Of a stretch of DNA of 64,000 bases, positions 11,711 through 23,180 are shown in pieces. Source of the stretch: Blastocladiella emersonii ATCC 22665 (Eukaryota > Blastocladiomycota > Blastocladiomycetes > Blastocladiales > Blastocladiaceae); the NCBI GenBank assembly GCA_025594325.1, contig JANHCV010000005.1, positions 27,501 to 91,500 of the forward strand, in the 5' to 3' direction. The translations under genes were made by a program, and so were the position numbers. Every line of letters begins with the position of its first letter. The first letter of the stretch is position 1. The notes beneath the pieces are model-generated. The model had not been told where the DNA came from. It worked only from the letters and a program-made list of their open reading frames with translations, and ran no database searches.

Positions 11711-13360
11711 TGATTGCAATCTTGGGGCAAGTGTGAGCATTCAGCTTCGACAGAGAACCTACTTGAACACGGGCAGGAGGCAGACCGCACGAATTCGGGT
11801 CGCCGTCGGCACGCACGCACGCGCGAGGTGAGCGTGAGCGTGAGTACGCTGAGCAACGGACGCATCCTAAGGCCTCGCTCGGGCCGCGCGGCGAAAGCGT
11901 GAATCAACGCGGTACGGCGGGTGCACGCGCACGTCAAGGGCGACGATCCAAGGGGGCTCCGCCGCCGTGGCCGCCAGTTGAGCGAGGCGGCAGCATCCAT
12001 GCTCTCGCGAAGCAGCAAGCCGCCCGCCAGCTGGGCTAGGCTACGAAAGCGCGAGGTCATAAAGCAGCAGGTGCGAAAGGCAGCGCGGCAAGGCGCGGCC
12101 GACGAGCAGCAGCGGATCCCGAAGCGCACCGAGCCGCGGTAGCCGCTCGCGGCGGCACACCTCGCGCGCACCTCGCGCGCACACCAAACGCTGGCCCCGC
12201 TCGTGCGTGCGCGTGTGGCGACGACTCACCTGGCCCGCCATGAAGTTGCCGAGGCTGTGAGCACGTCCATGTCGGTCGGCTCGAACGGAGGCCGTGCGGC
12301 TCGGGAATGCATGCCAGCGGGGGACGAGCAGGTGGCCGGCGAGGACGACGAAGCGGTCGCGGTGGTCGGGTGAGGTTCGGCAGTGCAGATCGGCGGCGTG
12401 GGGCGGCGACAGGGGGACCGGAACGAGGCGAGCGAGCGAGGGACGCTGGCTAGCGGGGCCCGCCGCTGAAGCAAACGTTCGCGCGCGACTAACGTAGGGC
12501 AGCACGGCCAGCGGAAGGCGGCGTTCCCGACAAGGACGACGGGGACGGACGAGCTGCATAGCTGACGAAGCAGTCCGACTGACGCTCAGCTCAGTCGTAC
12601 AGTAGTAGCGGTACAGCAGATGCGGCTGGGCACCTCACGACGGCGCCGATCCGGGTCAGGGCCTGTCCGGCGTGATGTTGCACCAAGTTATCACGTTGCA
12701 TCGGCTTTCATGGTCATGGTGCATGGGGCGGCAGTCGGTGGAGAAGAGAGAAGAAGAAGGCTCTGGCCTCCTCACGTCTCCCTCCCGAAGCGCGCCCCGC
12801 GACGCGTCAGTCGCCGTCAGCTGACAAGGACGCGCAGCGCGGCGGCCACGGCGCCATGGCCACCGCGTGGCGTGGCGCGGCCTCGGTCGGTCGGTCGGTC
12901 AGGCACCCCGCTCACGTCCATGTCCATGTCCACGTCCACAAGGCAAGGCACGACGTGGCACTGTAACTTGATGGAATCGCATGAACCTCGCCCGCAGCGT
13001 GCTCCGCGGGCTGCTCGCCCCATGGCATCGCTCTCGCGCTTGAGCGCTGCAGCAAGCAACCTCCTTCTGTCGGCGTCAAACAGCAGCACAGCTGGTGGTC
13101 CTCTCCTCGTTCCGTATGCATGTGGCCGAGCGGGGTGCTGTCGCATGCGCCGCCGCCACCACCACCACTCCACGCTCTACGTGCCAACCAGCCAGCGCGT
13201 TTGCCATCGCCCGCGAGCTCGGCGGCCTTCGCACGCGCACGCGCGCGTCGCCCTGCTCTGCTCCACCGCGTCCGGCTTGACCTGCTGCCCCCGTCAGTCG
13301 CGCCGACCGACGTTTCCGCTCACGGCCGTGCACCGCTTCGAGTGTCGTTTGCGCGCCATC

Positions 13361-13399
13361 GCCCTTGACCACCGCCCTTGACCACCGCCCTTGACCACC
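13361..13399 (+). repeat. Three tandem 13-bp units
   Basis: The unit GCCCTTGACCACC is repeated three times without change and is followed by GCCC of a fourth. No gene overlaps it. Confidence 0.9.
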
Positions 13400-13467
13400 G
13401 CCCGTCCTCGACGCTGCGGACCCCTGCTTCGAATCAGCTCGCCCTGCCCTCCCCAACTCGGCGCACC

Positions 13468-13495
13468 TCGAGTCGAGTCGAGTCGAGTCGAGTCG
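13468..13495 (+). repeat. (CGAGT)n microsatellite
   Basis: About five tandem copies of the pentamer CGAGT, lying just downstream of the 13-bp repeat. Replication slippage is the simplest origin. Confidence 0.9.
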
Positions 13496-14385
13496 TCGCT
13501 GCCGAGCTGGTGCCGAGCTGCTGCTCCCGCTCGCACGCACCCTCTTCTTCCCCCAATGTCGGACCGCCCGCTACAGCTACCTCTCGGCTTGTACTTTATG
13601 TGTCCGCGGCTTCTGGCGCTCGTTTCTTCCTCGTGCGGCGCTCCCGCTGCAGCAGCGGCTGGGCGCACCGACGACCTCCGATTCTCGCTCGGCTCGGTGT
13701 GGGCCGCCCCCCCCCCCCCGAACGTCGCCGCCCTGAGCGAACGAGCGCGGCGCAGCTGTGGGATCAACGTCGGCATGTCCGTGGACGCAGCCGGCCGGCC
13801 GGCCAGCTGAGCAACGTCTCGGCCGTCACGCTGGCTGGTGGTACCGTACGGCGCGGCGAAGCGCCATCGAAACGGCCGCGCCGGGCGTGCGTGCTGCTGT
13901 GCCGCGCCCGCAGCCTTACGATGCCTTTCGATGCCTTCGCCCGAACCTGACGCTTGGCCGCTCAAGCGTTCCCGCGTCGTTGCATTCGCCGCTCGCGAGC
14001 GCGCGCGGGTGCGTGCGTGTGATCGCGAAGCCGCGGTCGGTCGTCCCGGCTCGCGAGCCATGCCGGCGTCGCGAGCGCGATCGACCTCACCCATGCGGTC
14101 GACCCGGTGGTCCAAGATGCGTGCGCAGCCTGTTCGTCGTCGTTGTCAAGTCGGGTGTGACCTGTGTACCACGGGCCAAGCGACCGCGCCGCCAACCGAC
14201 GACCTCCCACGGCGAGCTGCAGTCGCCCGCAGCCGAGGCCGCCGCGGCGGTGGTTCGGCTTCGGACCCCGCCGTATCCTGCTCGTGCTCGCTGCTCGCTG
14301 CTTGCGTCAGAGCGCCAGAGCGCCAGAGTCGTTGTCGGTGGCGGTGGCCGCCGCGTGGCAGGCAGCAGGGGCGCGGGCGGAGGAG

Positions 14386-14451
14386 TATAAAGGGCGCCTC
14401 GTCGCCGCGCGCGGTCCTCGCTCTCTCGCCTGATCATGAACCGCTATATAA
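14386..14451 (+). promoter_or_regulatory. Two TATA-like elements without an obvious gene
   Basis: TATAAAG at 14386-14392 sits in very GC-rich flanks and is followed by CT-rich sequence. A second, TATATAA, lies at 14445-14451, with ATG codons at 14436 and 14464. The arrangement resembles a fungal core promoter, but no credible ORF or structured RNA could be recognised downstream. It could drive a non-coding RNA, belong to a lost gene, or be chance. Confidence 0.3.
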
Positions 14452-15324
14452 CCTCCCCACTCCATGAAACGCATCCATGTCTACCACATCAACACGTCGC
14501 ACATGCCGCGGCGGCACCACGCGCCCATGACCTCGTCGCTTGTTGTCGCTGGCGGGGCGCGCCAAACCTCGAGCGACCTGCCCTCGCGCGCAAGCATCGC
14601 CCCCCTCGCCGACCGCACCCTGCCCTGCACTTTCCCTCCTACGGTGTCAGACTGCAGCGTGAGCGGTGGTGGTGATGTCCGCGCTCGCTCGCTCCCTCGC
14701 TGCGGCCGTTGTGCTGGAGCGGCTGGCTGCGGTCGGTGGCATGGCCGTCCCGCACGCACGCGACACTCTGCCCGCTGCCGCTGCCCCGCGTGTGCCGGCA
14801 CACGCCAGCTGCACACCCGTCGTAAGCCGCCGCCGCCGCCGCCCCTTGGATCGTTGCCACCCGGAGCAGTGCCAGCAGCAGCACGCTTTGGCTCGGTCGC
14901 TCGCGAGCCTGGCGGCGGGCGCCGTGGTTGCTTGATCTTGCGTTCAACCCGTCGCCGTCCATGCTCACTCAACTTTGATGCGTCCAAACATGCTCCCCGC
15001 TACCCGGCGAGAGCGTCGCCGTCCTCGAGCGCCGCTGCGTGCCGCGGCTCATCCTGGCAGCCGGCCCCGCTTCTACTTTATGCTGCCGTCGTCGCGTCGG
15101 GCCAGGTCCCTCTTGGACGCGTGCCAGCATCGGCAACCCTTTTCCGCGCGGCGCGGCGCGGCTCGGCGCGGCTCGGCGCGAATCTCGCGTACTTGGTGGC
15201 GCCCAAGCCGTGATGCTTCGTGCCGGCCACATTGCCGTCCTCCTCGGAGCTCATGTCCTCGCGCGACAGCAGGTCGACGCCAAGCAGCGCCAACGGTTCC
15301 TTCGCTGCGGACCGCCCCGCTTCT

Positions 15325-15364
15325 TGGCGATGCGTGGCGATGCGTGGCGATGCGTGGCGATGCG
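15325..15364 (+). repeat. Four tandem 10-bp units
   Basis: TGGCGATGCG is repeated four times in a row without change, in gene-free DNA. Confidence 0.9.
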
Positions 15365-15498
15365 CGTGAGGTCGGCCGGCCGCAGGATGCGAGTCGGGTG
15401 GGGAACTTCGTTCTCGTCGACCAGTTCGGCGGCGGTCGGCATGCCGAACTTCCGAACTTGCGCGCGCGCCGTCGCGGGGCACGATCGCGATCGCGGGC

Positions 15499-15543
15499 GA
15501 CGACAGGTTGGGCAACAACAGGTTGGGCGACGACAGGTTGGGC
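15499..15543 (+). repeat. Three tandem 15-bp units
   Basis: GACGACAGGTTGGGC at 15499-15513 and 15529-15543 flanks a variant, AACAACAGGTTGGGC, at 15514-15528. Confidence 0.9.
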
Positions 15544-16709
15544 GCGCGCCGGACGGGAACATCAAACGGACGCAACGAGCTAGCTTAGCTCGCGGACGGC
15601 GAGCTCATGAACGTCGGGCGACCCGCCGCTCGTTCCTCCCGCGTACGAGGCGCGCGCGCCTTGGAACGGCCACCGCCGCCACGACAGCGCCCGTGTCTCG
15701 CGCGTCGCCGCCGCGTCGACCACACGCAGGTCCAGGACCCGGCGGTCGGCCATGTTGCTTGCTGCTTCTTCGCCTTGGTCGTCGACCCGGCGGCCATGTT
15801 GCCGCGCTTTGCCTTGGTCGACCCGGCGGCGGTCATGATGCTGATTAGCGGCGATTGTGATCGTGATCGTGGGCAAAGGATGGCGAGCGAAGCCAGTGGA
15901 CGCGGTCGCGGGCCCGAGCAGTGGGAGCAGAGTGCCGCCCGGCCCGGTGGCCAACCCAGTGAGCGAGCGAGGTGGAGCTCGAATACGTGAACTAACCACC
16001 CCCGATGCCTGCAGGGCCGTCAAACGACGCCGTAAAATTATGCTCACTAGTCTAAGCTATCTCATGATATATCAGAAGATTACGTGCAAAGTTTGAGCCA
16101 GATCCGAGACAGGTCGGGAGCTGCCAGATTGAGCGTTACGTGCTTGAATTGCCCACCCGCGCCGCGAGCTCGTCGCGACGGCGAGTGAAAAACTTTTTCG
16201 CCTCGGCGCGCCCGAACACGATCTCAACACCCCCATGCTTTGACTCGGGGATTTTTGCGTTTCTGGGGTCCCTGATGGTCCCTGATCACGATTCAGTGAT
16301 AAACAAGAATTATTGTTTTTGGGAGTTGAATTCATGTGTCTAAGTCGGCGGGCGGCGGGCTGGCTGGGCTGGCTGGGCCGGGCGGCGGCCAGCGTCCCCG
16401 CTGCGCCATCGTGGCGCACGCGCGCGAGCGCGCGCAAGTCCAGCATTGATGCTCTGCGTGGATTACACCGCTGTCAACCTCCTAAGCGGCCTGATCATAA
16501 CGGGGTCATGTCCGCGGGATCTGGCTCATTTGAAGAGACCCGTCTGGGTGTAGAGGAGCCAGCGCCGCAACTGTCGATACACAGTCTATTGCGTCATGAC
16601 ATGAGAACGTCAACGCGTCGAGATCTTCGGCGGCCAAAACGAGAGAAGTTGCGGGGTGATCAAAACTGACCATCGAGCGGCCATGTCACCGCGTCTCCTC
16701 AGATCCTGG

Positions 16710-19351
16710 TCACTTGGTTGCCGTTGACGACAGCCGTGCGATGCTGAGCTCGGCCTTGGTCAGTGTCAGTTCGCTCTCGAGCGAGCTCACCTTGTTCATG
16801 TACCGCTCGTGCTCGTCGCGCCGTGCGCGCTGCTCGGCCGCGAGCCGTTCCCGCGCGTCGTCCAGCGCAGATTGCGTCTCGAGCGCGACAAACGCCTCGA
16901 CCTCGGCCTTGCGCAGCTGGTGCCGCACGTCCGCGACCGACGCCTTGAGCGCTCGTACCTCGTCCTCGAGCGCCATGCGCTCGGCCGCCCACCCCTCGCG
17001 GTCGCGCGTGTAGTCCTGCAGGAGCAGCTGGTACCGCTCCTCGGCGTCAGCCACCACAATGTCGAGCTCGCGGTTGCGCTGCTTGAGGTCCACGATCTCG
17101 GCGTTGATGTCGACCAGCGACTCGACCGACCCGACGAGCGACCCTTCCACGTCGCGCGCCATGGCGATGGCTGCCGCCGTGTCGCCGTCCTGCAGCGCCG
17201 TCGTCAGCCGCAGGTAGTTGGCCAGCTGCTCGCGCTGCTCCTTGATGACCGTGTTGAGCCGGTTGATCTCGAGGTCCTTGGCCACGAGCTCCGAGTTGAG
17301 CGCGTCGACGCGCGCCGCGGGGAGAGCCGCTGCCGCTGGCTACAGTTAAAAGAGGACGCGGGCAGCCGGAAGTTAGCGGCACGGTTTGACGTCGAGCGAA
17401 CCGTCGCGAAGCTGCAGATTTGAGGGCCGAGGACGAAGAACGTACCGTTGCACCAGGAATGACGGGTCCGCTTGGTGGCGGCGGGCCCATCTGGACTTGC
17501 GAAATGGATCCGGACGTGAGGATGAGGCGCGTGAGGTGGTCGATGCGCTCCTTGAGGGCGGTGCGCAGGAGGTGCTGCTCGTGGAGCTCCTCCTCGTACT
17601 TTTCCTTTTCGGCCTTGATCTGCATGAGCTCGAGCTGGCGCTCGCGCTCGAAGGCCTGGTTGGTCATCATGAGCTTCTCCTTGAGCTCCGAAATCTCCTT
17701 GCGGTACTTTTGCAGGAGCGCCTTGTCGTCCATGACGTGGTTGGTGTGGGCGCGCGTCACGACCTGCTTGACGCGGGCGGCGAACTTGAGCGTGTTGGTG
17801 CTCTCCTCGAGGTTGTTGGACGACGGAGAGATGGTGCACACAACCGTGACGCGCGCGTTGCCCGACAGCGACGACTGCAGGATGCGCGTCAGCTTCGAGT
17901 CGCGGTATGGGATGTGCGTTCTACGCGCGCACGATCGCAAGGATGAGTCGGACTGGTCGGGTCGGTGCTCTCGAAAACGAGAGAAACATACGCGCGCTCC
18001 TCGGTCAGCTTGGCAATGACGGAGCCGAGCGTGAGCAGCGAGCGGTTGATGTAGGAGCCCTCCTTGCGGCGGTCGACGTTGGTGGCGGCCTTTTCGCTTC
18101 CCGCGAGGTCGATGAGGTTGAGCGAGGAGATCTTGACCGTCTTGCCCGAGCGGGCCTGGCCCTGGCCGTTGACGGCGGACTCGCGCGACTCGATGACCAT
18201 CTGGAACAGCGTGTGCGAGCGGCTGCTGTGCTCGTTGTAGTCGGTGGTCGAGACGTGTCGGTTCGCTGTTCGGGAACGGCGGCGGTTGTGAGATTCGGGT
18301 GCAAGCAATCGCGGGAGCAAGGCGGCGCACCTTCACCGCGGGCAATGACCTTCATGACCTGGGTCGGGTTGGTGACAATCTCCTCCTTGAGCGGGGACAC
18401 GTAGACGCCGCGCTTGCGGTCCTCGTGGATGCGCAGATCTCGTGTGTCGGGGGCGAGCAGGTCGCGGATGGACTCGTTGTAGATCTCGAGGTAAGAGACG
18501 CGGAGGAGGAACTCGCGGCGGCCCTCGGACAGCTTGATGTACTGGAAGACGTCGTGGACGGCCTGCGGGATGACACCGGGCTCGGAGTCGGTGCCCATCA
18601 TGGTGTAGGTCTTGCCTGAGGAGGTCTGGCCGTAGGCGAAGACGGTGCCGTTGAAGCCCTCCATGGTCGAGTAGACGAGGGTCTTGACGGCCTCGGAGTA
18701 GAGCAGGGCGTTGTTGCTGCCCTCGTAGACGTGGTCGAAGGCGAACTCGGGCATGGTCGCGCTCGTCGGTGCGCCGGGCACGGCGGGCAGGCGTCGCTGG
18801 CGGTCGGCGACGCACCTGATGACCTGCGCGTCGGCCTCGTCAATCTCCCACGCCACGGAGCCGCCGGACGCCGCCTCCGAGTCGGTCAGCGGGCGCATGC
18901 GCACGGCGACGGAAACGTTCTCGTGGCGGCCCGCGGCGGCAGACGACGGCGTGGGCGACGGGTCGCGCGTCATGCGCGGCGGCGGCGGGTGATCGGACGC
19001 GGGCAGGCCCGGCGCAGCGGCCGCGCCGTTCATGTAGCCGGCGGACGGATCGCGCGAGGGCCCGGGCGAGGTCGACATGCTGCGGCCGGGCGGCAGCGGG
19101 CGGCCCGGGTAGAGGCGCGAGGGCCCGAGGAGCGGCGAGGCAAAGTGGGCGGATGCCGTGGGCGAGTGCAGCGACGAGGCGGACCCGTTGGCGGAGTTGG
19201 TGCCCGAGGGCCCGCGCGACATGCCGCGCGAGGGCGGTGTGCCCGGTATGCTGCGGTGCAGCGAGGCGGCGGAGGTGGTGCGCGAGGGTGGCAGTGACGA
19301 GGTGGGCGAGCCGAGCGGCGATCGCGCGCGCGGGCTGCGGAGGGACGACAT
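16710..19351 (-). CDS. Kinesin-7 (KIP2/CENP-E-like) motor protein
   Basis: Plus-end microtubule motor. Exons on the minus strand: 19351-18331, 18265-17992, 17920-17446, 17339-16710 (800 codons with stop, 799 residues). Introns of 65, 71 and 106 nt are all GT-AG. Residues 1 to about 150 are Ser/Pro-rich with no fold. The motor domain (about 155-520) shows AYGQTSSGKTYTMMG (P-loop), NEHSSRSH (switch I), LIDLAGSE (switch II) and HIPYRDSKLTRILQ. A coiled-coil neck and stalk follow (about 540-790). The Ser/Pro-rich N-terminal extension and motor text fit kinesin-7, where fungal KIP2/KipA carries +TIP cargo; assignment within the family is by pattern only. The 296-bp upstream region is shared with the divergent flagellar gene DRC3. 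Confidence 0.93.
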
Positions 19352-19647
19352 GGTGGCGGCGGCGGGGGTGGCGGGGTCGATGCGTTGCGGTGGTGCGTGG
19401 TAGTCGGTTGCATTCAGCTGGCGTTGCTGCGGGTGCTGGTGCAGCGTGGGGAAGGAGGGGAGCGGCCGGTCAAGGTTAGCGGCCCAAGTCCAGTGGCGGC
19501 TGTCTCCCCGCGCGCACGTGCGCCTCTCCGCCGCGAGACACGCACGCGTCGCGTCCCGGCGCGCCCGTCGCCTCTCACGCTCGTACCCGCTCCTCCCGCG
19601 GATCCTCAACCACCCACCTCGGACGCTACGCAGCCCATGCAACCGTG
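19352..19647. promoter_or_regulatory. Shared divergent promoter, kinesin-7 / DRC3
   Basis: 296 bp between the two start codons must hold both 5' UTRs and both promoters. It is GC-rich, with no clear TATA box. Co-expression of the two genes is possible but not shown by sequence. Confidence 0.55.
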
Positions 19648-21551
19648 ATGCTCGCCCACAACGTCGTCGAGCCGACCGTCATCGACGAGGACCTGCTGTC
19701 CAAATGCGTCAACGAGCAGGCCTCGGGCGACGCCGCCGAGATCGCCCGCAAGGAGGGCATCGACTTCCACGAGGTCACCTCGCTGCGCCTCGACTACAAG
19801 AGTGCGTGCCCGCGCCGCCGCGTTGCTGATGTCCCGGCGCCGCCCACTAACCCGACTGCTGCGTCCTCGCGCCAGACATTCTCAAGATCGAGAACCTGTG
19901 GCAGTTTGACTCGCTCACCAAGCTGCAGCTCGACAACAACATCATCGAGCGCATCGAGGGCATCAGCCACCTGCGCAACCTGCGATGGCTCGGTGCGCAC
20001 CCTGCCTCGCACTCGTCGGCGACAGCACTGACGCGCCGTACGAGTAGACCTCAGCTTCAACAACATCACCGTCATCGAGGGCCTCGACAGTCTGACCAAG
20101 CTGACCGACCTCTCGCTCCTCAACAACCGCATCACCAAGCTCGAGAACATGGACAAGCTCGTGCGCCTCAACGTGCTGTCCATAGGCAACAACGACATCC
20201 AGGACATGGCCGAGGTGCGCTTCTCCTCGCTGACACCGTGTGCCTACCCGCATCACTCACCGCGTTTCCCGTCGACAGCTGGCCTACCTCTCGCGCTTCG
20301 AAAACCTGCGCCTGCTCAATGTTTCGGGCAACCCGCTGTGCCGCAACCCTGAGTACCGCAGCTTCGTCCTCTCGCGCTTGCGACACCTCAAGTACCTCGA
20401 CTACCGCCTCATCGAGGGCAAGGCCGTGCGTGCGTCCACCACTCGCCTGCACCCGGTCGCCGCTCTAACCGCGCGCTCGAGTAGGTCGCCGCCGCGCGCG
20501 AAAAGTACATTGACGACATGATCGCCATCGAGGAGGAGCAGAAGATTGTCGCCAAGCAGGAGGCCGAGGCGCTGCGCCGCCGGGAAGAGGACGAGCGCTT
20601 CGCCGCCGCCTTCTTGCCGGGGATCCAGTCGCTGTTCGAGACGCTGATCGGCACCGACCAGGACTACCAGCGTCTGCTCATGCTCGGCCGCGAGGTCCTC
20701 GTCGACCTGCAGCACCAGTACCGCGACAAGTTTGACGCCGTGGTGCGCGACCTCGTTGCCAACGTGATTGCCCAGCACGAGGCGCGCGCCGACGAGGTGG
20801 CCGAGTACGCCGAGTGCCTCGAGGACACCATGGCCACCTCGGACGCACAGGGCCGCCGCCTGCTCGACGAGTTCATGCACGTCAAAAAGCTGCTGCTGCG
20901 CGACGTCATGGCCGGCGCACCCGTCGCCACCTCCATCACCTCGGCCGCCGACCCGGCGGTGCCGCTCGGTCCGCCCGCTGAGGAGCTGCGCACGCGTATC
21001 ACGCAGCTGTCCGACGACCTCCTGACCGCCGAGCTGGTCCTCGTCGAGCAGTTCGAGGACCTCGCTAAGGAGTTTGAGCGCAACTACCTCGACATGTGCA
21101 ACGCCGTCAAGGAGACGGCGACCGCGGCGTTCGCTCGCCTGCGCGAGCTCGAGAACGAGCACCACGAGAAGGTCACCGAGACGGTGCTCGCGGCATTTGA
21201 GCGGCAGGCCAAGGGCGACATGGAGGACGTGGACGATGCGCTGCGAGATGTACGTGGTGCTCGGTTCGGATCGGGATCGTGTATCGCCGCTCACCGGTTC
21301 GCACGGCGTAGCTCCTGCGCGACAAGGACGCGGTCAACAACCACCTGACGACGTCGCACGACTACCACCTGAGCAAGATCGACGCGCAGGAGGAGGCCTT
21401 CTCGAGCGGGCTGGCCAAGAGCACCGACGCCATCGTCGGCAAGGTGCACCAGTACGAGATTGACCGCAACCGCGACCGGCTGCGCGAGATTGTCATGTTC
21501 ACGGAGCGGTGCCACCAGGAGATTGAGCTCGCCGAGGAGAATGCAGCGTGA
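19648..21551 (+). CDS. DRC3: Dynein regulatory complex subunit 3 (DRC3/LRRC48)
   Basis: Axonemal protein of the nexin-dynein regulatory complex, which controls flagellar bending. Exons: 19648-19801, 19876-19992, 20048-20214, 20279-20425, 20485-21249, 21312-21551 (530 codons with stop, 529 residues, close to the usual 520 or so). Introns are 55-74 nt. The N-terminus matches the family ([13 protein letters not shown]). SDS22-type leucine-rich repeats follow (for example [48 protein letters not shown]) with an LRR cap near [12 protein letters not shown]. The rest (about 200-529) is coiled coil with a conserved LENEHHEKV-type segment. Presence of this gene implies a motile flagellated stage. The start ATG at 19648 is preceded by an in-frame GTG and is the first ATG of the conserved N-terminus. 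Confidence 0.95.
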
Positions 21552-21873
21552 ATGCCATAGATGCTCATGCTGCTTACACGGTTGTTTGAAGCGACTACGA
21601 CGGCCGCCACGGTCCGCGCCGCGCCAGAGCAGTCACATCGGCTTCTCCGAGCGGACTGCGTCAAGTGGATCCATGACAAGGGGATAGATTCATGCTTTCA
21701 TCGCCGTATGCCGAGAACAGCGACCTCGACCGAGTCGCGACTCGCGACCGAGGCTGAGCCGCGACCTCAGCAACGCCGCACGTGCGGCGCGCGCCGATCC
21801 CGCGTGGTGGCGTTGCTCGAATCGCAAGCGCGCGGCCCTCTCTCTTCGCTCGGGATCACAGCGTAGACACACC
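21552..21873. other. Intergenic, DRC3 to methyltransferase
   Basis: 322 bp holding the 3' end of DRC3 and the promoter of the next gene in the same direction. No TATA box, RNA gene or small ORF could be supported. Confidence 0.5.
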
Positions 21874-23121
21874 ATGAATCATTACAGCGACACGGATGAT
21901 TACGACGACATGGATCATTATCGTACCATGAAGCCACTAGACTCAGCGAAACTCGCCGTCCTCGACCTGCTCCGCGGCCTGGACACCGACGATGCCGTCG
22001 AGTTGCTCGAGTTCTGCGACACGCTTGCGTCGTTCGTGTACGCGGCAACGGATCAGCGCCGGCACTGGCCTCGAGGCTGATCAATTTCTCCCATGGCTGC
22101 ATAGCAACCGCGCGCCCGAGGGCCGCGACCATCGCAGGGCGCTCCCGTCGTCCCTCGCTCAGCTCGACCAGTGGTGCGAGGCGCGCGAGACGCTGGCGCT
22201 GCTGGCCGAGGAGGTCAAGGCCGAGCTCGACTCGCCGCTCGCCACGTTCGGCGACGAGTGTATCGTGTTCCCGCGCGCCGAGACCAAGTCGTCCGAGGTG
22301 CGCGCCGTGTCGCGTCGTGTTGCTGCGATCCCGTCACGAGGCTGACGGCGGACGCGTGTAGTTTGCAGAGATGAGCGAGGAAACGACCGTACACGTCGAT
22401 GGCTTCCTGTACGACGACGACGACATTGACGCGCTGTGCGATGCGGGCGAGCTCGAGCGGTACCGGTGCACCAAGTGCAAGGACAGCTCGGCCATGCAGC
22501 AGCTTGGTACGCTCCCCTCCTCCCGTCCGAGCACAGCAGCGGCCCCTAACACGAAGCATCCTAGACTTCATCTCGCACTCCATGACGCGCGAGGACCTCG
22601 AGTACCTGTTCCTGCACTACTTTGGCGGCCGCGGCGGCGAGCTCGACAAGCTGCACGTCCTGGACATTGGCTGCCGCACGGGCGCCGTCCTGTACGCGGC
22701 GATGCTGTACTCGCACTCGCCGCGCGTCATGGGCATCGAGTTGTCGCCGTCGTGGGCGGGCCTGTGCGTGGCCGTCGCGGACCGCCACCGCTGGCTAGGG
22801 CCCGGGTACCAGCAGATCGAGGTGTTTGCCGGCGACGTGGCCGACCACGCCCACATTGTGCGCGACGCCGGCGTCATCGTTATGAACAACGTTTTCGAGT
22901 TTTTCAGCGACAAGCCGCGCCAGCGCGATCTGTGGACCGGGCTTGCGGCCGCGTGGACCGGCGCAAAGTACTTTGTCGCGGTCCCGGCGCTGCACCGCCA
23001 GTGGAAGACGTGCGGGTGGCCGCGCGAGAAGGTGGCCGAGTTTGACGCGCAGTTCGCCGTCGACCACCGTTACGAGAGCGGCGAGATGGAGATGGTAATC
23101 TACAAGCGTCGCGCTGAATAG
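21874..23121 (+). CDS. Uncharacterised SAM-dependent methyltransferase
   Basis: Exons: 21874-22037, 22105-22297, 22362-22506, 22565-23121 (353 codons with stop, 352 residues); introns of 67, 64 and 58 nt, all ending TAG. The C-terminal half is a class I methyltransferase fold: LHVLDIGCRTGAVLYAA is the SAM-binding glycine loop, VMGIELSPSW the acidic end of beta-2, and VIVMNNVFEFF the motif IV region. The N-terminal half is helical and acidic, with a short Cys pair (RCTKCKD) just before the catalytic domain. I do not recognise the substrate class; the order acidic helical region, CxxC, methyltransferase may define an uncharacterised eukaryotic family. It converges on STI1 with a gap of only 59 bp. 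The ATG at 21874 was chosen because the frame is open from there and the first intron joins in phase. Confidence 0.82.
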
Positions 23122-23180
23122 ACATCGAAGTGTGGTAACTGTTGTTTGTATTGTATTCACACTCCTGATCACGCCGTCGA

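Larger units (their letters stand above)
11711..16709. other. Gene-free, CpG-rich region with small tandem repeats
   Basis: About 5 kb without a supportable gene. Open frames are long on both strands because stops are rare at this base composition, but none has a motif or plausible protein composition. The region holds several short tandem repeats (listed separately), a C13 run at 13707-13719, and a TATA-like promoter at about 14386. The last kilobase (about 16.0-16.65 kb) is less GC-rich. It separates the decayed retroelement from the first intact gene and is probably heterochromatin-like or old repeat DNA. Confidence 0.6.

Noticed and set aside
12620-13380. Open frame of about 250 codons in gene-free DNA
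   Set aside because: Composition is Arg/Ser/Pro noise, overlaps frames in all phases and runs into tandem repeats.
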